The notes under the pieces were generated by a model. The model had not been told where the DNA came from and did not search any database. It saw only the letters and a list, made by a program, of their open reading frames with translations. Positions 56,548 to 64,000 of a stretch of DNA of 64,000 nt are shown one piece after another. The stretch is from Shewanella subflava (GTDB taxonomy: Bacteria; Pseudomonadota; Gammaproteobacteria; Enterobacterales; Shewanellaceae): the NCBI RefSeq assembly GCF_025971955.1, contig NZ_JAPDMX010000033.1, positions 310,001-374,000 of the forward strand, written 5' to 3'. Both the position numbers and the translations under genes were made by a program. Numbering within the stretch: the stretch's first letter is position 1; every line of letters begins with the position of its first letter.

Positions 56548-58110
56548 ATGACAGCAAAACAAATAGCCCAAGTTAGCACGGTGAAACAGCCGTTAACCTA
56601 CCATGCAGATCCGCTAAGCCTGTATGAACATGTCACCCACAATGCCCCGCATACCATGTTATTGGAATCGGCCGAAATTGACAGCAAGGACCATCTTAAA
56701 AGCATCGTGCTAACCCATGGTGCATTGATGATTCGATGTGATGGTTACCAATTAACTTTCAGTGCCTTAAGCGCCAATGGCCAAAGCCTACTGGCACCAA
56801 TAGATGTTTTCTTTAAAGAGCAGTTTTGCAGCAAAAATACGTTTAGCGAAAACGTGTTAACCATTGTTTTAGCAAAAGCGACCAGCTTACAAGATGAAGA
56901 TGCCCGCTTAAAATCGACCTCGCCACTAGACGGCTTACGAGCATTAGTGGAATTCATTAAAACCGATGAGACGCCGCAATTTGAAGACTTATTTCTCGGT
57001 GGGGTGTTAGCTTATGACCTCATCGATACCGTCGAGCCACTTCCGCCAGTCCCCAATGCCAGTAATGAATGCCCAGATTACTTATTCTACTTAGCTGAAA
57101 CCCTGATTTTAATTGACCATAAATTGCAAAAGGCCGATATCATTAGCCAGCAGTTTTGTGAAGACCCGAGCATTTCTGCATCGCTAACGGCGCAGCGCCA
57201 ACAAGTGATAGCGCAGTGTCAAGCCATCACTGCGGCCAAAGCTTTAGTGCCCATTGTGGCTGACGAAACGGTTAACATCAGTGATGAGCAATACAAAAAA
57301 ACCGTAATCGACTTGAAAGAGCACATTGTAGCTGGTGATATTTTTCAAGTGGTACCGTCACGCAGTTTCAGTTTGCCCTGCCCCAACACCCTTGGTGCCT
57401 ATCGTGCACTGCGTAAAACCAATCCTAGTCCATATATGTTTTATTTTCGCGGCCCTGATTTTACCCTATTTGGGGCATCGCCTGAGTCAGCACTTAAATA
57501 TGAAGCCGCCAATAACCAAGTGGAAGTGTATCCCATTGCTGGTACTCGCAAACGCGGTAAAACTCAGGATGGTCAAATTGATTTTGATTTAGACAGCCGC
57601 ATTGAGTTAGAGCTGCGTTTAGACAAAAAAGAATTATCTGAGCACTTGATGCTAGTCGACTTAGCTCGCAACGACATTGCCCGTATCAGTCAAAGCGGTA
57701 GCCGTAAAGTCGCTGAATTATTAAAAGTAGATCGCTATTCACACGTGATGCACCTAGTGAGCCGCGTGACAGGCCAACTTCGCCACGATTTAGATGCTTT
57801 ACACGCCTACCAAGCCTGCATGAACATGGGCACGCTCGTTGGCGCACCAAAGGTGAGAGCATCACAACTGGTGCGTGAAGCTGAGCAAGCGCGTCGAGGC
57901 AGTTATGGTGGCGCGGTAGGATACTTAAATGGGCTAGGCGATATGGACACCTGCATTGTTATTCGCTCTGCTTTTGTCAAAAATGATGTGGCCCATATTC
58001 AAGCAGGCGCAGGCGTGGTGTTTGATTCAGACCCACAAGCCGAAGCCGATGAAACCCGACAAAAAGCACAAGCTGTGATCACTGCAATCAAATTAGGAGG
58101 CGGACTATGA
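56548..58110 (+). CDS. trpE: Anthranilate synthase component I
   Basis: Makes anthranilate from chorismate and ammonia or glutamine. 520 residues. The feedback motif LLES (in TMLLESAEIDSKDHLKS) shows likely tryptophan inhibition. The C-terminal catalytic part has SPEYLK-type and GAGVVFDSDPQAE motifs. GAAGG precedes the ATG. It overlaps trpG by 4 nt (ATGA). Confidence 0.97.
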   Translation: MTAKQIAQVSTVKQPLTYHADPLSLYEHVTHNAPHTMLLESAEIDSKDHLKSIVLTHGALMIRCDGYQLTFSALSANGQSLLAPIDVFFKEQFCSKNTFSENVLTIVLAKATSLQDEDARLKSTSPLDGLRALVEFIKTDETPQFEDLFLGGVLAYDLIDTVEPLPPVPNASNECPDYLFYLAETLILIDHKLQKADIISQQFCEDPSISASLTAQRQQVIAQCQAITAAKALVPIVADETVNISDEQYKKTVIDLKEHIVAGDIFQVVPSRSFSLPCPNTLGAYRALRKTNPSPYMFYFRGPDFTLFGASPESALKYEAANNQVEVYPIAGTRKRGKTQDGQIDFDLDSRIELELRLDKKELSEHLMLVDLARNDIARISQSGSRKVAELLKVDRYSHVMHLVSRVTGQLRHDLDALHAYQACMNMGTLVGAPKVRASQLVREAEQARRGSYGGAVGYLNGLGDMDTCIVIRSAFVKNDVAHIQAGAGVVFDSDPQAEADETRQKAQAVITAIKLGGGL

Positions 58111-58742
58111 GCGCTTCAGTTACGCCATCAACAGCCAAAATGAAATTATATTTGCTGGATAACTTTGACTCTTTTACTTACAACTTGGTGGATCAATTTA
58201 GAAGCTTAGGCTTTGAAGTTCTGATTTATCGAAATGATGTTAGCGCTGACTATTTAGCAGAAAAATTACTCAATGAAACTCAACAGGCGGCATTGGTGTT
58301 ATCACCTGGCCCAGGCGCGCCGCACGAAGCCGGTTGCATGATGGAATTAATCGCTAAAGTAGCAGGAAAAGTGCCCATGTTAGGCATTTGTTTGGGACAC
58401 CAAGCCATGGTGGAATACTATGGCGGCAAAGTAGAACGCGCACCTTTTGTGGTGCACGGTAAAGCCAGCCCGACGGTTCACAGCGGTCAAGGCGTATTTG
58501 CCAATTTACCCTCGCCTTTACCTGTCGCGCGTTACCACAGTTTAGTGGCAACGAAGGTGCCAGATTGTCTTGAAGTCATCGCCACAACCGATGATATGCC
58601 AATGGCTATTTTACATGATGCACATAAAGCGGTGGGCTTTCAGTTTCATCCAGAATCGATACTCACCACTTTAGGGAGTCAGCTGCTTACCCAAACACTA
58701 AACTACCTAACCACGACCTCAATGTCTCAAGGGGGCCGATAA
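58107..58742 (+). CDS. trpG: Anthranilate synthase component II (glutamine amidotransferase)
   Basis: Supplies ammonia to TrpE. 211 residues. The amidotransferase triad is present: the Cys in GICLGHQAM and His/Glu in FQFHPES. LLDNFDSFTYN opens the domain after a 12-residue extension. It is separate from trpD, not fused as in E. coli. Overlaps trpD by 1 nt (TAATG). Confidence 0.97.
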   Translation: MSASVTPSTAKMKLYLLDNFDSFTYNLVDQFRSLGFEVLIYRNDVSADYLAEKLLNETQQAALVLSPGPGAPHEAGCMMELIAKVAGKVPMLGICLGHQAMVEYYGGKVERAPFVVHGKASPTVHSGQGVFANLPSPLPVARYHSLVATKVPDCLEVIATTDDMPMAILHDAHKAVGFQFHPESILTTLGSQLLTQTLNYLTTTSMSQGGR

Positions 58743-59800
58743 TGACAACATCAGCAACATCAACCCAAGCCTTATTAGATAGCTTATATCAAGGTAATGC
58801 GTTAACGCGTGCACAAAGTGCCAGCTTATTTGCCAATATCGTGGCAGGTGAAATGGACCCTATCACCATGGCAGGCATGTTAGTGGCTTTAAAAATGCGC
58901 GGTGAAACCATTGATGAAATTACCGGCGCTGCGGATGCATTACGTCAAGCAGCCAAGCCTTTTACTCGCAGCCAACAGTCTATTAGCACTGGGGTTGTCG
59001 ATATTGTCGGCACCGGTGGTGATGGTTTTAATACGATTAATATTTCAACGACTGCAGCATTTGTTGCCGCAGCGGCCGGCGCTAAAGTCGCCAAACACGG
59101 TAACCGTGGTGTTTCCAGTAAATCAGGTTCATCTGACTTACTGGCGCATTGCGGAATTGGGCTGACCATGACGCCAGAAGCATCCTGCGCGGCAATCGAT
59201 ACGCTCGGTTTATGCTTTTTATTTGCCCCGCATTACCATGCGGGTGTTCGCCACGCGGTTCCGGTTCGCCAAGCATTAAAAACGCGTACCATTTTCAATA
59301 TTTTGGGCCCATTAATTAATCCTGCCAAGCCTGAATTTATGCTGCTGGGTGTTTACACACCAACCTTATTAGCACCTATCGTGAATGTGCTCAATGCGTT
59401 AGGTGTAAAACGCGCAATGGTGGTTCATGGCAGTGGCTTAGATGAAGTCGCTTTACATGGCGAGACGCAGGTGGCCGAGCTTAATAATGGTGAAATTAGA
59501 TTTTATACCCTGACCCCTGAAGCGCTAGGCGTAACGCGTGCAGATATCAGTTTACTCACGGGCGGCGAGCCAAGTGAGAATGCCCAAATCACCAAAGCTA
59601 TTTTACAGGGCCAAGGTGAAGCGGCTCATCGCGATGCTGTCGCCATTAATGCAGGTTGCGCATTATATATCAGCGGTGTTGCCGAATCAGTACAGGCAGG
59701 AACCCAACTGGCGCTAGCAACCTTAGCCAGTGGCAAAGCAATGCATGTACTCACTGAACTTGCCGCCATCAGCCAAACCTCAGCGCCAACACAAGGGTAA
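58742..59800 (+). CDS. trpD: Anthranilate phosphoribosyltransferase
   Basis: Adds phosphoribosyl from PRPP to anthranilate. 352 residues; the PRPP loop is GTGGDGFNTINIST, and KHGNRGVSSKSGSSD follows. It is a stand-alone gene between trpG and trpC/F, with an 8-nt gap to the latter. Confidence 0.97.
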   Translation: MTTSATSTQALLDSLYQGNALTRAQSASLFANIVAGEMDPITMAGMLVALKMRGETIDEITGAADALRQAAKPFTRSQQSISTGVVDIVGTGGDGFNTINISTTAAFVAAAAGAKVAKHGNRGVSSKSGSSDLLAHCGIGLTMTPEASCAAIDTLGLCFLFAPHYHAGVRHAVPVRQALKTRTIFNILGPLINPAKPEFMLLGVYTPTLLAPIVNVLNALGVKRAMVVHGSGLDEVALHGETQVAELNNGEIRFYTLTPEALGVTRADISLLTGGEPSENAQITKAILQGQGEAAHRDAVAINAGCALYISGVAESVQAGTQLALATLASGKAMHVLTELAAISQTSAPTQG

Positions 59801-59807
59801 CGATAGA

Positions 59808-61220
59808 ATGAGCCAACAAACGCCACCAATAAGTAATGTACTAACCCGTATTGTCGATACTAAAATTGCCCATATCGCGGCATTAAAACTGCGCTTCCCT
59901 GAGGTAAGTTTACAACCTAAAATATCTGACCGCAGTTTATTCGATGCGTTAAAGCAGCCTAATGCGCAATATATTTTTGAATGTAAAAAAGCCAGTCCTT
60001 CTAAAGGGTTAATTCGCCCTGTGTTTGATGTTGAGGCTATTGCAGACATTTATAGCAAATATGCTGCGGGTATTTCGGTGTTAACTGATGAGCAGTTTTT
60101 TCAGGGCGACATGGATTACATTCCCAAGGTACGCGCTAGAGTGAGCCAACCGATATTGTGTAAAGACTTTTTTGTTGATGTATATCAGGTTAAATTAGCC
60201 GCCCACCAAGGTGCTGATGCGGTATTGCTGATGTTGTCAGTGCTCGATGATGCACAATATCGTGTATTGGCCGCAGAAGCTGCTAAATATCAATTAGATA
60301 CCTTAACAGAAGTGAGTAACGAAGCTGAATTGCAACGCGCGATTGATCTCAATGCACCGATTATTGGTATAAACAACCGTAATTTACGTGATCTATCGAC
60401 AGATTTAGCCACAACCGAAATATTAGCGCCGCATATACCGGCTGACCGAGTAGTTATTAGCGAATCAGGCATTTATCATCATCATCAAATTCAACGCCTT
60501 AACCCTTTGGTTGATGGTTATCTTGTGGGTAGCTCAATTATGGCGCAAGATGATATCGATTTAGCCTGCCGTCAGTTAATATTCGGTAATCATAAAGTCT
60601 GTGGCTTAACTCAAATCGAAGACATACAAGCTGTTGCTACATTAGGTGGTGTTTTTGGTGGGTTAATTTTTTATCCTAAATCACCACGTTCTGTCACTTT
60701 AGCGCAGGCACAAGCCCTAGTCGCTCAAATGCAAGCACAGCACATAAGCCTTAATTTGGTTGGCGTATTTGTTAATGCCGACACTCACGATATTGTCGCA
60801 GCAGCTCAAGCATTAACACTGCATGCAGTACAGTTACATGGCAATGAAACAGAACTTGAAATAGCCGCACTATCGCAGCAATTTGCCGCATTAAATCTAA
60901 CTTGCCAAATCTGGAAAGCCGTTGCGGTTGATAGTGAAACACAACAAATATCCCCCGCCCCCAAAGGCGCAGATAGATATTTATATGACAGCAAAACCCA
61001 GGCTCAGTTTGGTGGCACAGGGCAACAATTTGATTGGCAACTTGCTATTGCAAATAAATCGCAAGCCATGTTGGCGGGCGGATTATCGGCCAGCAATGCC
61101 TATGAGGCCTCACAACAGGGATTTTACGGTTTAGATTTCAACTCAGGTGTTGAGGTAAGTCCAGCTAAAAAAGACCACGTATTACTGGCACAAGTGTTTA
61201 GCTCACTCAGACAAAACTGA
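59808..61220 (+). CDS. trpC: Bifunctional indole-3-glycerol-phosphate synthase / phosphoribosylanthranilate isomerase
   Basis: Two TIM barrels in one chain, TrpC (about 1-255) then TrpF (about 258-470), as in gamma-proteobacteria. FECKKASPSKG marks the TrpC substrate site and VCGLTQIEDI begins TrpF. The start is the ATG at 59808, 8 nt after trpD; an earlier frame inside trpD is rejected. 470 residues. Confidence 0.95.
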   Translation: MSQQTPPISNVLTRIVDTKIAHIAALKLRFPEVSLQPKISDRSLFDALKQPNAQYIFECKKASPSKGLIRPVFDVEAIADIYSKYAAGISVLTDEQFFQGDMDYIPKVRARVSQPILCKDFFVDVYQVKLAAHQGADAVLLMLSVLDDAQYRVLAAEAAKYQLDTLTEVSNEAELQRAIDLNAPIIGINNRNLRDLSTDLATTEILAPHIPADRVVISESGIYHHHQIQRLNPLVDGYLVGSSIMAQDDIDLACRQLIFGNHKVCGLTQIEDIQAVATLGGVFGGLIFYPKSPRSVTLAQAQALVAQMQAQHISLNLVGVFVNADTHDIVAAAQALTLHAVQLHGNETELEIAALSQQFAALNLTCQIWKAVAVDSETQQISPAPKGADRYLYDSKTQAQFGGTGQQFDWQLAIANKSQAMLAGGLSASNAYEASQQGFYGLDFNSGVEVSPAKKDHVLLAQVFSSLRQN

Positions 61221-61249
61221 ACATCTCAGTTATTAACACAAATTGAGGA

Positions 61250-61270
61250 CTCAGCCACAAATAGGCTGAG
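61250..61270 (+). other. Hairpin between trpC/F and trpB
   Basis: CTCAGCC (61250-61256) and GGCTGAG (61264-61270) in the only sizeable gap (123 bp) of the operon. No T-run follows. It could be a processing site or mark an internal promoter for trpB-trpA. Confidence 0.45.
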
Positions 61271-61343
61271 CCCATAATGCAAAATTCATTAGAATCGCTG
61301 ACTTAGTCAAAGTGCTAAATCGATTGAACAATAGGACAATATT

Positions 61344-62549
61344 ATGGATAAGTTAAAGCTGAACCCTTATTTCGGCGAATATGGCGGCATGTACGTCCCG
61401 CAAATTTTAGTCCCCGCATTAAAACAGCTCGAAACGGCATTTGTTGAAGCACAAGCAGATCCTGAATTTCAAGCCGAGTTCACCGACTTACTGAAAAACT
61501 ACGCTGGCCGTCCAACCGCGTTAACGCTAACCCGTAACTTAAGCCCTAATCCGATGGTAAAAATCTACCTTAAACGGGAAGATTTACTCCATGGCGGCGC
61601 GCACAAAACCAACCAAGTGTTAGGACAAGCGTTACTCGCTAAACGTATGGGTAAAAAAGAAATTATCGCTGAAACAGGCGCTGGGCAACATGGTGTTGCT
61701 ACCGCACTTGCCTGTGCATTATTGGGCCTTAAATGTAAAGTGTACATGGGTGCAAAAGACGTTGAACGTCAATCGCCAAACGTGTTTAGAATGAAACTCA
61801 TGGGGGCGGAAGTGATCCCGGTCACCTCGGGTTCATCAACACTCAAAGATGCATGTAATGAAGCAATGCGTGATTGGTCAGGCAGTTATGACAAAGCCCA
61901 CTATTTATTGGGTACAGCGGCTGGCCCGCATCCATTTCCGACAATAGTGCGCGAGTTTCAACGTATTATTGGTGAAGAAACGAAAAAGCAAATGTTAGAA
62001 AAAGAAGGACGTCTTCCAGATGCTGTTATTGCCTGTGTTGGCGGCGGTTCAAACGCCATCGGCATGTTTGCCGACTTTATTGATGAACCCTCGGTTGAGC
62101 TAATTGGCGTTGAGCCTGCTGGTAAAGGCATTGATACGCCAATGCACGGTGCGCCACTCAAGCACGGTAAAACGGGCATTTTCTTTGGTATGAAAGCGCC
62201 ATTAATGCAAGATAGCCATGGTCAAATTGAAGAGTCTTACTCGGTCTCTGCCGGTTTAGATTTCCCATCAGTAGGCCCACAGCATGCGCATTTAAATGCC
62301 ATTGGTCGCGCACGTTACGAGTCGGCGACCGACGATGAAGCCTTAGACATGTTCCAATTACTGGCCCGTACTGAAGGTATTATTCCCGCGTTAGAGTCGG
62401 CTCATGCGTTAGCATATGCAGTAAAAATGGCTAAAGAAGCCACTAAAGAGACCATTTTAGTGGTTAACTTATCCGGCCGAGGCGATAAAGATATTTTCAC
62501 TGTTTCAGACATTTTAGCAGCCAAAGCACAGGAGAGCGGCAATGAGTAA
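61344..62549 (+). CDS. trpB: Tryptophan synthase beta chain
   Basis: PLP enzyme joining indole and serine. 401 residues. The PLP lysine is K88 in HGGAHKTNQ, and [10 protein letters not shown] is the phosphate site. It overlaps trpA by 8 nt, coupling the two subunits of the complex. Confidence 0.97.
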   Translation: MDKLKLNPYFGEYGGMYVPQILVPALKQLETAFVEAQADPEFQAEFTDLLKNYAGRPTALTLTRNLSPNPMVKIYLKREDLLHGGAHKTNQVLGQALLAKRMGKKEIIAETGAGQHGVATALACALLGLKCKVYMGAKDVERQSPNVFRMKLMGAEVIPVTSGSSTLKDACNEAMRDWSGSYDKAHYLLGTAAGPHPFPTIVREFQRIIGEETKKQMLEKEGRLPDAVIACVGGGSNAIGMFADFIDEPSVELIGVEPAGKGIDTPMHGAPLKHGKTGIFFGMKAPLMQDSHGQIEESYSVSAGLDFPSVGPQHAHLNAIGRARYESATDDEALDMFQLLARTEGIIPALESAHALAYAVKMAKEATKETILVVNLSGRGDKDIFTVSDILAAKAQESGNE

Positions 62550-63351
62550 TCGATATCAGGCAGCATTTGCCGCATTAAAAGCCAAGCAACAAGGTGCATT
62601 TGTGCCATTTGTAACCATAGGTGATCCAGGTTTAGATTTGTCTTTTAACATCATTAAAACCTTAGTCGAAAATGGTGCCGATGCGCTAGAACTTGGCTTT
62701 CCATTTTCAGATCCATTAGCAGATGGCCCAGTGATTCAAGGGGCAAACTTACGTGCACTGGCCGCGGGAACCACGCCAGAAGATTGCTTTGAATTAATAG
62801 CCAAAGTCCGGGCGTTGTACCCTGAATTACCAATCGGCCTATTACTTTATGCTAACCTGGTTTTTGCTAACGGAATTGATCACTTTTATGCCAAGGCACA
62901 AGCCGCTGGAGTGGATTCGGTATTAATTGCCGATGTGCCAGTTGAAGAATCAACACCCTTTAGCCAAGCCGCGAAAGCACATGGTATAGACCCGATATTT
63001 ATTGCACCGCCAAATGCCAGCACTGACACACTTAAACAGGTTAGTGAGTCCGGCGCGGGTTACACTTATCTTTTATCACGCGCGGGTGTCACCGGAACCG
63101 AATCTAAAGCAGGCACACCTGTTGAGCAAATTTTGGCACAATTGGCTGAGTTTAATGCGCCGCCACCGTTATTAGGCTTTGGTATTGCTGAGCCTTCACA
63201 GGTACGTGAGGCAATAAAATCAGGTGCTGCTGGCGCCATTTCAGGATCTGCAGTAGTCAAAATTATTGAGGCTTATCAGCATAATGAAGCCACTTTACTG
63301 GCTAAACTGGCTGAGTTCACTTCCAGCATGAAGGCCGCTACCGCCTTGTAA
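62542..63351 (+). CDS. trpA: Tryptophan synthase alpha chain
   Basis: Cleaves indole-glycerol phosphate and feeds indole to TrpB. 269 residues. The active-site segment [19 protein letters not shown] carries the catalytic Glu and Asp, and [10 protein letters not shown] binds phosphate. GGAG lies before the ATG at 62542. Last trp gene. Confidence 0.97.
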   Translation: MSNRYQAAFAALKAKQQGAFVPFVTIGDPGLDLSFNIIKTLVENGADALELGFPFSDPLADGPVIQGANLRALAAGTTPEDCFELIAKVRALYPELPIGLLLYANLVFANGIDHFYAKAQAAGVDSVLIADVPVEESTPFSQAAKAHGIDPIFIAPPNASTDTLKQVSESGAGYTYLLSRAGVTGTESKAGTPVEQILAQLAEFNAPPPLLGFGIAEPSQVREAIKSGAAGAISGSAVVKIIEAYQHNEATLLAKLAEFTSSMKAATAL

Positions 63352-63373
63352 TTGTGGTCATTTGATTCACCTA

Positions 63374-63401
63374 AAAATGGAGCCAATTTCGGCTCCATTT
63401 T
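63374..63401 (+). terminator. trp operon terminator
   Basis: AAAATGGAGCC (63374-63384) and GGCTCCATTTT (63391-63401) with a 6-nt loop, 22 nt past trpA. The T-tract is short. Confidence 0.82.
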
Positions 63402-63461
63402 GTTAAGCTGCTATACTGCTTACAATATTCATTGCTATGACTCGCTAATGGACAGGATGCC

Positions 63462-64000
63462 ATGCCGAAAACCCGTATTTATTTCATATTATTAGTCAGT
63501 TGCCTTATACCATTAAGTTTTTGGGTTCATGCAAATACAGCCCAAGCCTCTGTGACGGAAGTAAGGTATAATTTATCAGTCCAGTTTGTAGACCCCAAAC
63601 AAGCCTATTATATTTCGTTGCTTGAAATGGCCATGAGCAAAAGCGAGCCCAAGTATGGCCCTTATAAAATGACTCCAGTGGTTATTGAAATGCCACAAGG
63701 GCGTACCATCAAGTTAGTTGAGTCCGAACAACATCTTGATATTGTTTGGACCATGACATCAATAGAAAGGGAGAATCAACTTCAAGCTGTATACATTCCG
63801 CTGCTTAAAGGTCTAATGGGCTATCGTATTGGGATTATTCGTAAAGGCGATCAAGCGCGGTTTAATCAAATTGACTCAATCAAGGCACTCAAACACATTA
63901 TCATTGGGCAAGGAAGCGATTGGCCAGATACAGAAATTTTGCAGCAAAATGGCTTTAAGGTGGTTTCAGGATCCGCCAGTCAATTATTGGCCATGCTGTC
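63462..64000 (+). CDS. Secreted solute-binding-like protein (3' end outside window)
   Basis: The ATG at 63462 has CAGGA closely before it. It opens with a signal peptide (IYFILLVSCLIPLSFWVHA, cut near residue 25). The rest, about 155 residues, looks like a periplasmic binding-protein fold of the bacterial family 3 type (GYRIGIIRKGD, then IIGQGSDWPDTEILQQNGF). The cut at the right edge leaves open whether it ends as a binding protein or continues into a signalling domain. It is a separate unit after the trp terminator. Confidence 0.6.
   Translation, partial: MPKTRIYFILLVSCLIPLSFWVHANTAQASVTEVRYNLSVQFVDPKQAYYISLLEMAMSKSEPKYGPYKMTPVVIEMPQGRTIKLVESEQHLDIVWTMTSIERENQLQAVYIPLLKGLMGYRIGIIRKGDQARFNQIDSIKALKHIIIGQGSDWPDTEILQQNGFKVVSGSASQLLAML

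Overview
The window looks like a contiguous piece of a Shewanella chromosome, probably a low-GC marine or cold-water species. This rests on gene order (smc-zipA-ligA, cysZ, cysK, focA/pflBA, yfbV, ackA-pta, then trp with scpAB-rluB), on protein similarity remembered from Shewanella and Escherichia, and on the A+T-rich composition. The species is inference. I see no rRNA, prophage, CRISPR array or complete insertion sequence; mobile DNA is limited to two copies of one small non-coding element.

Layout: 1-4.4 kb holds sbcC (cut by the left edge) and sbcD, then a TSUP permease. 4.5-4.8 kb is MITE-like copy 1. 4.8-10.3 kb, minus strand, holds a NERD-pseudokinase protein, rraB, a ybcJ-like S4 gene, a yeeZ-like gene, an HD-GYP phosphodiesterase and a DUF2919 membrane protein. 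10.3-16.8 kb is smc-zipA-ligA on the minus strand. cysZ follows on the plus strand, then a 12-unit heptamer repeat and a large outer-membrane DUF5916/CBM9 protein whose stop codon abuts MITE copy 2. 21-25.8 kb is a signalling block: a PAS/EAL/CBS protein faces a REC-REC-GGDEF cyclase tail to tail, and the cyclase follows a FabH-type ketosynthase gene.

26-36.7 kb is central metabolism. cysK makes cysteine. focA is divergent from pflB-pflA, and ackA and pta lie close by, so pyruvate to formate plus acetyl-CoA and then acetate plus ATP is encoded in one stretch. The focA-pflB gap carries two PdhR-type boxes and a 32-bp inverted repeat. 37-44.3 kb has a small lipoprotein, two or three very small genes, hrpA, a CBS protein and a secreted isoaspartyl peptidase. 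44.4-50.4 kb is tamA-tamB.

50.4-56.1 kb, minus strand: rplY, tRNA-Leu(TAA), a W-repeat lipoprotein, rluB-scpB-scpA and yciO-rnm. 56.3-63.4 kb is a complete trp operon, trpL-trpE-trpG-trpD-trpC/F-trpB-trpA, with a WWW leader peptide and an attenuator. The right edge cuts a secreted solute-binding-like gene.

Most of the window is housekeeping DNA. The parts most worth a second look are the NERD/tandem-pseudokinase protein, the MITE pair inserted between genes and their terminators, the five-unit 13-residue repeat lipoprotein, a 26-codon gene with a strong ribosome binding site, and several perfect intergenic palindromes.
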